From: Ignavibacteria bacterium
GTDB taxonomy: Bacteria; Bacteroidota; Ignavibacteria; UBA10030; UBA6906
Length of the DNA stretch: 17,657 nucleotides
Assembly (NCBI GenBank): GCA_029859455.1
Contig: JAOUDE010000015.1
Coordinates: forward strand, 1-17,657
Direction: 5' to 3'
Within the stretch, counting starts at the first letter, position 1; every line of letters starts with the position of its first letter. The notes under the pieces were generated by a model that was not told the DNA's origin, searched no databases, and saw nothing but the letters and a program-made list of their open reading frames with translations. A program made the translations under genes and the position numbers. Positions 7,979-15,426 of this stretch are shown here, piece after piece.

Positions 7979-8007
7979 TTGCTCTTTAAGGCTTTTCCCC
8001 GTATATT
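7979..8007 (+). promoter_or_regulatory. Putative sigma70-type promoter for the tRNA-tilS transcript
   Basis: TTGCTC (7979-7984), a 17-base spacer, and TATATT (8002-8007), then a T-rich run. It would start transcription about 58 bases before the tRNA. The same -10 hexamer and spacer occur in the divergent hpnC promoter. The -35 is weak (three of six bases), so confidence is moderate. Confidence 0.42.
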
Positions 8008-8071
8008 TTTTTGAATTGGACGTATTTTACACGCCATAGGCAGGTTCCGGTAGTCCCGGCCTGTTGAAAAA

Positions 8072-8145
8072 GGCGGGATAGCTCAGTTGGTTAGAGCAGT
8101 GGAATCATAATCCACGTGTCGGGGGTTCGAATCCCTCTCCCGCTA
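8072..8145 (+). tRNA. tRNA with CAU anticodon (elongator Met, or Ile2 substrate of TilS)
   Basis: A complete cloverleaf can be drawn. Acceptor GGCGGGA (8072-8078) pairs with TCCCGCT (8138-8144). The D stem is GCTC/GAGC. The anticodon stem GTGGA/TCCAC encloses the loop ATCATAA, with anticodon CAT at 8106-8108. The variable loop has 5 bases. The T stem GGGGG/CCCTC encloses TTCGAAT, and the discriminator is A8145. No CCA is encoded. The first acceptor pair is G1-U72, a wobble. The D stem has C11-G24 and the anticodon stem lacks three consecutive G-C pairs, so it is not an initiator. A CAU anticodon on an elongator means either Met, or Ile after lysidine modification; I cannot settle this from the sequence, although tilS is the next gene. 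Met is the commoner choice. Confidence 0.95.
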
Positions 8146-8184
8146 CTTGCACAGCCAACCCCCTGAATATGCTCTTCTTACCTT

Positions 8185-8210
8185 CCATATGCAGGCCCCC
8201 GTGCGTATGG
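8185..8210 (+). other. Hairpin between the tRNA and tilS
   Basis: CCATATGCA (8185-8193) and TGCGTATGG (8202-8210) form a 9-bp stem with one G-U pair around an 8-base loop GGCCCCCG. There is no U tract after it, so it is not a standard terminator. It could mark tRNA 3' processing or be a leader structure of tilS. Confidence 0.4.
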
Positions 8211-8249
8211 TGATCGGATGCATGTAGCGTGATGTTCAAGGGATCAGAG

Positions 8250-8256
8250 AGGGGAG
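8250..8256 (+). promoter_or_regulatory. Ribosome binding site deciding the tilS start
   Basis: AGGGGAG lies 11 bases before the ATG at 8268. The upstream in-frame starts (GTG 8229, ATG 8232) have no comparable site, so the start at 8268 is preferred. Confidence 0.55.
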
Positions 8257-8267
8257 TCCGAACAACG

Positions 8268-9686
8268 ATGTTCTCATCGAGGACATTTCTGACGCGGTTT
8301 CACGAGTACAGCCGTCAACGCAGGCTGATCGAAGACCGCGGGAAGATCATCGCTGCAGTCAGCGGAGGAGTTGACTCGGTCGTGATGCTCGATCTGCTGG
8401 CACGCGAGGCAGAGACGCTCGGGCTGAGCGTGATTGTTGCCCACTTCAACCATCAGTTGAGGGGCGAGGAATCCGATGCCGATGAAGAACATGTTGCTCA
8501 GCTTGCCCGGCACTACGGGTATGAATTTTACGTTGAGCGATCAACGACCGGTGAATACGCGAAGCATTACAAGCTCGGCATCCAGGAGGCGGCGCGCAAA
8601 CTGCGGTACCGTTTTTTTGACCGCCTTCTCGTTTCGAGTGGATTCGACCGGGTCGCGACGGCGCACAATGCGGATGATAACGCCGAGACGGTGCTTCTGA
8701 ACCTGTTCCGCGGCGCCGGTGTGCAGGGCCTGTCCGGAATTCCTGTTTTCCGCGAAGAGGCGAAAGTTATCAGACCATTGCTGTTTGCTCCGCGCATTGA
8801 TATCGAACAGTTCGCTCTGCACGAGCAACTCGAGTACAGGAAGGATTCATCGAACGAGAAGGATCTGTACTCGAGGAACTATCTCCGGCATCATATCTTC
8901 CCTCTCGTGAAGGAGAACATCAACCCGAGCGTTGTGCAGACATTGCAGAGGTCGGCCGAACTGTTCCGGGAGCTGGAGGCGTTTCTCACATATTCGTCCG
9001 CTCAGAGTTTTGAGATGATGGTGGCGAAGAGGAACGAGGATGAACTTCATCTCTCCATTCCCCGCCTCCGGAGCAATCCGGTTCTGATGCAGCAGTATGT
9101 TGTGATGCTGGCTGCGAAGCAGTTCGCACAGAAACAGCTTGAGTATGAACAGGTCAACGGAATCCTGAGCCTGACAGAGGGACTGACCGGGGCATGGGTT
9201 CCCCTCTCACGCGAGTATGTTGTCTTCAGGGACCGGGAGAACCTGGTGTTTCGGAAGGCGGAAGAGCCGCCTGAGTTCCACGTGTCGGTTCAGCCGAACC
9301 ACCGTTATGAGTTCGATCAGTTCCTGTTTTCTTCGGAGACGGTTCCCGGGAGCGATTTCGTTGCAGGGTCGGGGAACGGATCGGTTGAGTTTCTCGATGC
9401 AGACAGAGTGGGGGACGAGCCGCTTGTCCTCCGAACCTGGGAGGATGGGGATGCATTTGTTCCGCTCGGAATGAAAGCTTCCAAGAAAATCAGTGATTTT
9501 TTTGTCGATGAAAAGATCCCGATCTACCAGAAACATCATATTCCGATTCTGGAGACGCGGACAGGGGATGTGGTCTGGGTCTGTGGTCACCGGATTGATG
9601 ATCGGTTCAAGGTGACTGATGAAACCGTGCGTGTTATCAAGGTGGAGTTTTCCAGAACGCGCAACGAATCGAAGGGGAGTCCGTAA
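8268..9686 (+). CDS. tilS: tRNA(Ile)-lysidine synthase TilS
   Basis: Cytosolic ATP-dependent enzyme that attaches lysine to C34 of tRNA-Ile2 (CAU), switching it from AUG to AUA reading. From the ATG at 8268 it has 472 residues; starts at 8229 and 8232 would add 12-13. The PP-loop signature SGGVDS is at residues 32-37, followed by VAHFNHQLRGEESDADE and ATAHNADDNAETVLLNLFRG, typical of the N-terminal catalytic domain. A middle substrate-binding region includes KDSSNEKDLYSRNYLRHH. The C-terminal TilS domain is recognised by LRTWEDGDAFVPLGM and KKISDFFVDEKIP, so the protein is full length. It lies about 120 bp after a CAU tRNA, a possible substrate, probably on the same transcript, and is followed by a terminator-like hairpin. 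Confidence 0.96.
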   Translation: MFSSRTFLTRFHEYSRQRRLIEDRGKIIAAVSGGVDSVVMLDLLAREAETLGLSVIVAHFNHQLRGEESDADEEHVAQLARHYGYEFYVERSTTGEYAKHYKLGIQEAARKLRYRFFDRLLVSSGFDRVATAHNADDNAETVLLNLFRGAGVQGLSGIPVFREEAKVIRPLLFAPRIDIEQFALHEQLEYRKDSSNEKDLYSRNYLRHHIFPLVKENINPSVVQTLQRSAELFRELEAFLTYSSAQSFEMMVAKRNEDELHLSIPRLRSNPVLMQQYVVMLAAKQFAQKQLEYEQVNGILSLTEGLTGAWVPLSREYVVFRDRENLVFRKAEEPPEFHVSVQPNHRYEFDQFLFSSETVPGSDFVAGSGNGSVEFLDADRVGDEPLVLRTWEDGDAFVPLGMKASKKISDFFVDEKIPIYQKHHIPILETRTGDVVWVCGHRIDDRFKVTDETVRVIKVEFSRTRNESKGSP

Positions 9687-9729
9687 CCGTACACTGAGAG
9701 TGACGGGAGATGATTGTGACCCGGGGGAG

Positions 9730-9772
9730 CCGTTCCGGTATTCATCGGAATACTGAACGGTTTGTTTGTTTC
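9730..9772 (+). terminator. Putative intrinsic terminator after tilS
   Basis: The stem CCGTTC + GTATTC (from 9730) pairs with GAATAC + GAACGG (to 9760), with a small internal bulge and a loop of about 4 bases. A T-rich tail TTTGTTTGTTTC (9761-9772) follows. It separates tilS from ftsH. Confidence 0.6.
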
Positions 9773-9804
9773 TTCCGGGATGATGATGTGGATTGAAAGC
9801 GATC

Positions 9805-9824
9805 GACCGGCTGCAGGGCCGGTC
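9805..9824 (+). other. Hairpin in the ftsH leader
   Basis: GACCGGC (9805-9811) and GCCGGTC (9818-9824) form a perfect 7-bp GC-rich stem with loop TGCAGG. It ends 12 bases before the ftsH ribosome binding site AGGAG (9837-9841). It does not cover that site, so a thermosensor role is not supported; it may stabilise the leader or be chance. Confidence 0.35.
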
Positions 9825-9853
9825 AGAATGAGAGAGAGGAGATTCGTGCTACT

Positions 9854-11890
9854 ATGAATGAAAAGAAAAAAGGGGCCGGGAACTCGCGCCCCACGAAGCG
9901 CACCCCCGGCAAGCCGACCCGTAAACGACAGGACCAGCAGCGTCCCGACGATGATTTCAACTGGAACCGTGTTCTGAAAGTTGTTCTGAGCTGGTCAGCC
10001 GTTATCCTGGTGGTGTTCCTTGTAATGTCTCTGTTCAAGGAGTCGGACTCCACCGAGATGGAAGTGACGTACACCGAATATCAGGCCCTGATGGAAAGCG
10101 GGTCGATTGAAGAAGCGACGGTGCGGAAGTCAGACCTGATGAACTACGACTTTCACGGCGTGCTCAGTCGTCCGGAACGGGTGGTTCGCAATGGCCGCGA
10201 GGTCACCTTCGATAAGTTCATGCTGACCCTTCCAATGCTGGACAGCAGTGTGGTGCAGGAATGGACCGACAGAGGGATCAAGTTCACTGTCACCCGGGAG
10301 GACAACACATGGGTCAGCGCGCTGCTCGGAGCGCTGCCCTGGGTCCTTCTGCTTGTCGTCTGGCTGATCATCATGCGGCGCATGCAGGGGGCCGGACCGA
10401 AAGGAATATTCTCCTTCGGAAAAAGCAAAGCGAAGATGATCAGTGAGGGACAGCCGCGGGTGACATTCGCGGATGTCGCCGGAGCGGATGAGGCGAAGCT
10501 CGAGTTGGCTGAAGTCATCGAGTTTCTCCGGGAGCCGACCAAGTTTCAGAAACTGGGCGGCAAGATTCCAAGAGGTGTGCTGCTGCTTGGTCCCCCGGGA
10601 ACAGGAAAGACGTTGCTCGCCCGTGCTGTCGCCGGAGAGGCCGGCGTCCCGTTTTTCTCTATCTCGGGAGCAGATTTCGTCGAGATGTTCGTCGGCGTCG
10701 GCGCGAGCCGGGTTCGGGATCTGTTTGACCAGGGAAAGAAGAGCGCTCCCTGCATTATCTTCATCGACGAGATCGATGCCGTCGGCCGGCATCGCGGTGC
10801 GGGGCTGGGTGGCGGACATGATGAGCGGGAGCAGACCCTGAACCAGCTCCTCGTCGAGATGGACGGGTTTGAGCAGAACAGCGGTGTCATTATTATTGCC
10901 GCAACAAACAGGCCTGACGTACTCGATCCTGCCCTGCTCCGCCCCGGGCGGTTCGACCGGCAGGTTGTGGTTGACCGGCCAGATGTGAAGGGGCGTGAGG
11001 GGATTCTGCGGGTTCATACCAAGAACATCCCTCTCGGCGAAGACGTGCTGCTGGAAGTGCTCGCCAAGGGAACTCCCGGCCTGGCAGGCGCCGAACTTGC
11101 CAATCTGGTCAACGAAGCGGCCCTGCTGGCGGCACGGATGAATGCAAAGGCCGTGGAGATGGTCCATTTTGATGCAGCGAAAGACAAGGTGATGATGGGG
11201 ATGGAACGGAAGAGCATGATCATCTCGGAGAAAGAGAAGAAGATAACCTCGTATCACGAGATCGGCCACGTTCTGGTTGCCCGGAAGCTGCCCGAGGCGG
11301 ATCCTGTGCACAAGGTAACCATCATCCCCCGCGGAAGAGCGCTCGGGGTCACAACGTATCTTCCGATCGACGAGAAGCATACATACTCCAAGATCTACCT
11401 GGAATCGATGATTACGTATGCCCTCGGGGGTAGAGCAGCGGAAATGCTGATCTTCGGTGAGCTGACAACCGGCGCGGGAAACGACATCGAGCGCGCAACG
11501 GATCTTGCGAGGAAAATGGTCTGTGAATGGGGAATGAGCGATCGACTCGGACCGCTGACGTATGGCCAGAAGGACGAGGAAGTCTTCCTGGGAAAGCAGA
11601 TCTCACGTCACAAGAACTACAGCGAGGAAACCGCGGTCGCGATCGATGAGGAGATCAAATCGATCGTCTCGAGCTGCATGAACAGGGCAGATACCATTCT
11701 GAAGGAAAATATGGATGTCCTGCACAGGCTCGCTGCGGCGCTCCTGGAGAGGGAGATCCTTGACGCTACCGAAATCGACCTGATCATCAAGGGTGAATCG
11801 CTTCCGCCCCCTGCGAATGGCCAGGAGGAAGAGCAGGAGAAGAAGCCGTCCGACGGTACTCTCGCCGCAGGCGAGAAACCTTCTGCATGA
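9854..11890 (+). CDS. ftsH: ATP-dependent zinc metalloprotease FtsH
   Basis: 678-residue inner-membrane AAA+ protease that extracts and degrades membrane and regulatory proteins, usually as a hexamer. A basic, Pro/Lys-rich head of about 37 residues precedes transmembrane segment 1 (about 40-62). A periplasmic domain and segment 2 (about 150-172, ALPWVLLLVVWLIIM) follow. The AAA domain has Walker A GPPGTGKT (246-253), Walker B IIFIDEID (Asp305, Glu306) and the second region of homology ATNRPDVLDPALLRPGRFDR. The zinc site is HEIGH (His468, Glu469, His472) with third ligand Asp544 in GNDIERAT. The HEIGH form differs from HEAGH of E. coli but keeps HExxH. The tail after residue about 650 is acidic and Lys-rich. 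AGGAG lies 12 bases before the ATG. The stop overlaps the next gene by 4 bases. Confidence 0.98.
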   Translation: MNEKKKGAGNSRPTKRTPGKPTRKRQDQQRPDDDFNWNRVLKVVLSWSAVILVVFLVMSLFKESDSTEMEVTYTEYQALMESGSIEEATVRKSDLMNYDFHGVLSRPERVVRNGREVTFDKFMLTLPMLDSSVVQEWTDRGIKFTVTREDNTWVSALLGALPWVLLLVVWLIIMRRMQGAGPKGIFSFGKSKAKMISEGQPRVTFADVAGADEAKLELAEVIEFLREPTKFQKLGGKIPRGVLLLGPPGTGKTLLARAVAGEAGVPFFSISGADFVEMFVGVGASRVRDLFDQGKKSAPCIIFIDEIDAVGRHRGAGLGGGHDEREQTLNQLLVEMDGFEQNSGVIIIAATNRPDVLDPALLRPGRFDRQVVVDRPDVKGREGILRVHTKNIPLGEDVLLEVLAKGTPGLAGAELANLVNEAALLAARMNAKAVEMVHFDAAKDKVMMGMERKSMIISEKEKKITSYHEIGHVLVARKLPEADPVHKVTIIPRGRALGVTTYLPIDEKHTYSKIYLESMITYALGGRAAEMLIFGELTTGAGNDIERATDLARKMVCEWGMSDRLGPLTYGQKDEEVFLGKQISRHKNYSEETAVAIDEEIKSIVSSCMNRADTILKENMDVLHRLAAALLEREILDATEIDLIIKGESLPPPANGQEEEQEKKPSDGTLAAGEKPSA

Positions 11891-12534
11891 ACGGCCTGCC
11901 GGATGTCGAGAGGGATTACAGAGGAGAGCTTGTCCGCAAAGGGATTCACCTCTGTTCCCTCTCGATTCCGATCGGATACGCTCTTCTCGGCCGCTCCACG
12001 GTCCTCTCCATCCTGATCCCTGTCACTCTTCTGTTTCTGATGACCGATCTGGCCCGGCTGTTTTCGCCGCCGTTCAGGGAATTCTACCATTCAACGTTCG
12101 GCTGGCTGATGCGCGAACATGAACGAGGCCCCGGTAGACGAAATCTCAATGGAGCCTCCTACGTCCTCGTTGCCGCCTGTATCTGTATTCTGGTATTCCC
12201 CATGATCATTGCGATCACGGCGTTTTCCATTCTGATCGTTTCCGATACCGCTGCGGCGCTTGTGGGAAGGAGGTTCGGGAAAAGGAAATTCCTGGCCAAA
12301 TCGGTTGAGGGCTCACTCGGTTTCTTCCTGAGTGCGGTGGTGGTGGTTCTGCTCTCCCCGAAGGCAGGGCTGGGGTGGACAGAGTATCTCATTGGAGCGA
12401 CAGGAGCCGCGGCGGGAACGGTCGTTGAAGCACTCCCGATAGCGCTCGATGACAATCTCACTATTCCTCTTTCCGTGGGGGTCGTCATGTATCTCCTCTA
12501 TCTTATGCTGTTTCCCTCTGCATCGTTCTACTGA
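11887..12534 (+). CDS. CTP-dependent polyprenol/phytol/diacylglycerol kinase-like membrane protein
   Basis: 215-residue integral membrane protein with about six hydrophobic segments. It matches the SEC59/DGK1/VTE5 family (dolichol kinase, yeast CTP-dependent diacylglycerol kinase, phytol kinase) by ELVRKGIHL near the N-terminus, SDTAAALVGRRFGKRK (Asp120 in the motif), AKSVEGSLGFF (Glu141) and EALPIALDDNLTIPL (Glu181, Asp188, Asp189, Asn190). These enzymes use CTP to phosphorylate an isoprenoid alcohol or diacylglycerol. They are often annotated as phosphatidate cytidylyltransferase, but the DDN motif favours the kinase family. The ATG overlaps the ftsH stop (ATGA), which suggests coupled translation. 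Which lipid is used is unknown; a polyprenol would link it to the isoprenoid genes at 4806-7881. Confidence 0.8.
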   Translation: MNGLPDVERDYRGELVRKGIHLCSLSIPIGYALLGRSTVLSILIPVTLLFLMTDLARLFSPPFREFYHSTFGWLMREHERGPGRRNLNGASYVLVAACICILVFPMIIAITAFSILIVSDTAAALVGRRFGKRKFLAKSVEGSLGFFLSAVVVVLLSPKAGLGWTEYLIGATGAAAGTVVEALPIALDDNLTIPLSVGVVMYLLYLMLFPSASFY

Positions 12535-12559
12535 TTGCGTTCAACCTGAAGGAACCCTC

Positions 12560-13234
12560 ATGACCGCACATACTGTTTTCCGGCACGTGGTGAGCGCCAT
12601 TCTATTTGCCGCGTTCGTCACATCTGTGCCTGCAGGAGAGAAGAAACGTTTCGGATTCGACCAGGCCAGGATCGTCCTTCACAAATCAGTCTCCAATCCC
12701 CAGATGGAGACCATCACGACTGATACTGTGTACATTGGCAGTGGAGGACTCGTTGAGGTCCGGTACTCACATGAGATTCAGGATATCCGGATGTTGAATC
12801 AGAAGAGGGAGTCGAGGACGGTAACGATCACGAAGGACGGCTGGATCACATCTTATGATCCGGACACAAAGAAAGGTAAGCGATTCAAGGACCCGTTTTC
12901 CGAAACACTCGGAAACATGTCGGAATCGCAGCAACAGAAATTCGCAAAGGGGATGGAAAACGCTTTCGAGGCAAAGACCACCGTGCTGGGAAAGGAAGAT
13001 GTTGCGGGAAAGCAATGCGATGTAACAGAAACGAAAACCGGTCTTCAGGGGATGGAGAGTGTTACCAAGACCTGGACCTGGAAAGGGTTTGTTGCGAAAT
13101 CGGTCAGCGAGGCGATGGGGACGAGGATCACGGAAGAGGCGACAAGTATTGATGAAACCCTGGGGGTCACTGAAGCACTTCTCCGGATTCCGTCTGGTGT
13201 CGAGATTCAGGATCTTGGAGCGATCGATCCATAA
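12560..13234 (+). CDS. Secreted protein of unknown function
   Basis: 224 residues with an N-terminal signal peptide (basic start, hydrophobic VVSAILFAAFVTSV, likely cleavage after PAG or nearby). The start at 12560 is chosen because AAGGA lies 6 bases upstream and the signal peptide begins there; the frame extends upstream to 12449 inside the preceding gene without support. The mature part is rich in Lys, Glu and Thr, with alternating patterns suggestive of beta strands (for example VRYSHEIQDIRML, SRTVTITKDGWITSYD) and a short segment GKEDVAGKQCDVTETK. That pattern recalls LolA/LppX-type or DUF4412-type periplasmic proteins, but I do not recognise the family with certainty. It lies 25 bp after the lipid kinase gene and its stop overlaps the VanX-like start by one base. 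Confidence 0.75.
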   Translation: MTAHTVFRHVVSAILFAAFVTSVPAGEKKRFGFDQARIVLHKSVSNPQMETITTDTVYIGSGGLVEVRYSHEIQDIRMLNQKRESRTVTITKDGWITSYDPDTKKGKRFKDPFSETLGNMSESQQQKFAKGMENAFEAKTTVLGKEDVAGKQCDVTETKTGLQGMESVTKTWTWKGFVAKSVSEAMGTRITEEATSIDETLGVTEALLRIPSGVEIQDLGAIDP

Positions 13235-13923
13235 TGGGTCCGGACACACTCTTCAGTCGGGCGACCTACCCCCCCAGCAGCCACCGTTTGCTCTGCCTGT
13301 TCCGTCATCTCGCATTCTGCCTCGTTCTTTCCTGTCCTGCCGTCGGTCAGACTGTCCGTCTCCCTGACCTTGTCGAAATAACGGCACTGGATTCAACAAT
13401 CCATCTCGATATCCGTTATGCAACCGGAAACAACTTTATGAGGCGTGCGCTCTATGATGAAGCGAGGGCATTTCTTCAGCGGCCCGCGGCTGAAGCGCTG
13501 GTCAGGGTTCAGAGAAAGCTCACGCGATCGGGGTACGGCCTCCTCGTCTTCGATGGATACCGGCCCTGGAGCATTACGAAGAAATTCTGGGATGAGAGCG
13601 ACGAGGAACAGCGGAAATTCGTTGCAGATCCCTCTGTCGGGTCGAAGCACAACAGGGGCTGTGCTGTCGATCTCTCGCTCTTCGATCTTGAATCGGGAGA
13701 GGAAGTTGAGATGCCGAGTGACTATGATGAGTTCACCATCCGTGCGTCACCTTCGTTCCGCGGTGGCGAGCCCGCGGCGCTCGCGTTGCGGGACCTGCTG
13801 CGGGGTGCGATGGAGGCGGAAGGGTACACTGTGAACCGCGGTGAGTGGTGGCACTTCGACTACAAGGACTGGGAACTCTATGAGATCCTGGACATCCCGT
13901 TCAGCGAAATCCCTGACCGTTAG
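13234..13923 (+). CDS. D-alanyl-D-alanine dipeptidase, VanX/DdpX family (exported)
   Basis: 229 residues. Zinc dipeptidase of peptidase family M15D that splits D-Ala-D-Ala. Zinc ligands are visible: His139 and Asp146 in SKHNRGCAVDLS, His207 in GEWWHFDY, with catalytic Glu204. The conserved FDGYRPWS is at about 105-112, with the transition-state arginine. An N-terminal export signal (HLAFCLVLSCPAVGQ) either is cleaved near AVGQ or gives a lipoprotein at the Cys of VLSC. Cytosolic VanX has no signal, so this enzyme probably acts on periplasmic dipeptide for recycling rather than vancomycin resistance; no vanH, vanA or ddl neighbours are present. The ATG overlaps the upstream stop (TAATG), so translation is likely coupled. 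GGAG is 13 bases upstream. Confidence 0.9.
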   Translation: MGPDTLFSRATYPPSSHRLLCLFRHLAFCLVLSCPAVGQTVRLPDLVEITALDSTIHLDIRYATGNNFMRRALYDEARAFLQRPAAEALVRVQRKLTRSGYGLLVFDGYRPWSITKKFWDESDEEQRKFVADPSVGSKHNRGCAVDLSLFDLESGEEVEMPSDYDEFTIRASPSFRGGEPAALALRDLLRGAMEAEGYTVNRGEWWHFDYKDWELYEILDIPFSEIPDR

Positions 13924-15245
13924 AGCCGCTTGAGTCTTTCGAGGGCGGACCGCAGCCGCGGAAACATCTGGCGGATATCATCCATCGAGACCGCACCCAC
14001 AGAGAACCGGCACCAGCCGGTTTCTTCGTCCGAGCCAAATCCCTGGAACGGTACCATGGCGACCTGAGCTTTGTCAAGCAGGTACTGGCGGATCTCTTCA
14101 TTCGTCCTGATCTCCGTTCCGTCCTTCATCCTGGTGCCATTCAGGTCGAACCGGACGCTGAGGTAGATTGCTCCCATTGGTTCGATTGCCGTTACCGGGA
14201 ACCCGTCTTCCGCCATACTCCTGATTCCTTCGTAGAGCGCGTCCAGCCTTGCCTGTACCCCATCCTTAATCTTGTTGTTGTAGATACTGACCGCCTGCTT
14301 ATCGTCAAGCAGGGATGCTGTGCCGGTCTGTCCTGCCCGGGGGGCCCATGCACCGACATGGGCAAGGATGTTACCCATTCGCTGAATGATATCCGGGGGG
14401 CCGAGGGTCCAGCCGACACGAATGCCTGTTGAGGCGAATGCCTTGGAAATGCCGTCGATCAGAAGGGTGTACTGCTGCATCTCAGGACGCAGGCTCACGG
14501 GATCATGATGTGATGTCTTTCCAAAGGTCAGCATCCAGTAGACCTGGTCGTACATGACGTACAGCGGCCGTTCCGAGGATGAGCGTCGGTGGTTTTCTTC
14601 AAGCACCAGATCACAGATCTCTTCCAGGGTTTCCTTCGTGAATGCCGTACCTGTTGGATTCAGCGGGGAATTCAGCGCCAGCAGGCGTGCCCCTTTGAGG
14701 GGCTCCCGCAGATGGTCCGCGGTCGGAAGGAAAGAGGTCGACGCATCACAGGGAACGGCAAGGTGTGTACCGCTGACAAGGTTGGTGTAGTGGTTGTTGT
14801 TCCATGATGGAACGGGGTAAACGATCCGGTCGCCAGGATCAACAATCGTTCTGAACGTGCCATAAATGCCGGGCCGGGAACCGCCGTGGACGAGGATTGA
14901 TTCTATCGGATAGTCGAGTCCGAACGACCGCCGGTAGAATGCGCGGATCCCCTGTCTCAAACTAAGGACCCCCTCAGATGGAGGATAGTTGGTTTCCCCT
15001 CTGGTGATCGATTCCCGGATCGCTTCCTGGAGGAGGAGAGGTGGTCGGAATTCGGTCGGACTGAAATCGCCGACGGTCAGATTGCAGATCTGTTTGCCTT
15101 CCGCAACGAGCCGGCGAATGTCTCCAGCGATCTTCAGGATTTCGGAGCCGATCACGCTTTTTGCCAGAGAGGAAAGGCGACCGTTTGTCTGTGCAGAACC
15201 CTCGGCGGGTCGCAATGTACCTGTATGTTGTGTCTGTGTTTTCAT
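13920..15245 (-). CDS. PLP-dependent class I/II aminotransferase
   Basis: 441 residues from the ATG at 15245. An in-frame ATG at 15347 would add 34 residues of low conservation. Fold-type I aminotransferase, aspartate aminotransferase-like. Motifs: ICNLTVGDFSPTEF (substrate entry), TNYPPSEGVLSLRQGI, the PLP-phosphate region VHGGSRPGIYG, NSPLNPTGTAF with the Asn-Pro pair, YDQVYW, and the Schiff-base Lys268 in DGISKAFASTGIRVGW with Arg for PLP phosphate. A C-terminal Arg in GWCRFSVGAV would bind the substrate carboxylate. The amino donor and keto acid cannot be specified. No strong ribosome binding site is visible for either start. Its stop overlaps that of the convergent VanX-like gene by 4 bases. 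Confidence 0.9.
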   Translation of the reverse strand: MKTQTQHTGTLRPAEGSAQTNGRLSSLAKSVIGSEILKIAGDIRRLVAEGKQICNLTVGDFSPTEFRPPLLLQEAIRESITRGETNYPPSEGVLSLRQGIRAFYRRSFGLDYPIESILVHGGSRPGIYGTFRTIVDPGDRIVYPVPSWNNNHYTNLVSGTHLAVPCDASTSFLPTADHLREPLKGARLLALNSPLNPTGTAFTKETLEEICDLVLEENHRRSSSERPLYVMYDQVYWMLTFGKTSHHDPVSLRPEMQQYTLLIDGISKAFASTGIRVGWTLGPPDIIQRMGNILAHVGAWAPRAGQTGTASLLDDKQAVSIYNNKIKDGVQARLDALYEGIRSMAEDGFPVTAIEPMGAIYLSVRFDLNGTRMKDGTEIRTNEEIRQYLLDKAQVAMVPFQGFGSDEETGWCRFSVGAVSMDDIRQMFPRLRSALERLKRL

Positions 15246-15379
15246 GGCCGTCAATGATGAGATGTGGAGAGCAGGAGCAGGGGAATCTGATCCCAATATA
15301 GAGAAAATCTCCGAAAAATTCCTCCCGCTGCTCATTTTCCCAAACATGCGAATCGAGAGCGGGCGGGATCCTCATCGCG

Positions 15380-15391
15380 GGAACGCGTTCC
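15380..15391. promoter_or_regulatory. Perfect 12-bp palindrome in the divergent region (candidate operator)
   Basis: GGAACGCGTTCC reads identically on both strands. It sits between the divergent aminotransferase and hemN genes, 33 bases upstream of the alternative aminotransferase start at 15347. A transcription factor dimer site is possible. No match to a known operator is claimed. Confidence 0.3.
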
Positions 15392-15426
15392 GGGAAATGC
15401 GATGATTCTGTTCATTTTCATAGGAA

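Noticed and set aside
8011..8039. Alternative tRNA promoter TTGAAT-17-CCATAG
   Set aside because: The -10 is poor compared with TATATT at 8002-8007, which has an equally good spacer.
8072..8145. Initiator tRNA-fMet
   Set aside because: The D stem has C11-G24, the anticodon stem lacks the three G-C pairs, and the first pair is G-U rather than the C-A mismatch of initiators.
8229..8267. Earlier tilS starts at GTG 8229 and ATG 8232
   Set aside because: The ATG at 8268 has AGGGGAG upstream and the extra residues are not needed by the TilS fold. Kept only as alternatives.
10130..11380. Long minus-strand open frame (416 codons) opposite ftsH
   Set aside because: ftsH on the plus strand has every family motif. 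The antisense translation has no recognisable domain and is a shadow of its codon bias.
13234..13923. Vancomycin resistance determinant (vanX)
   Set aside because: The enzyme family matches, but there are no vanH, vanA or vanRS neighbours, and the protein carries an export signal. Housekeeping dipeptide recycling is more likely.
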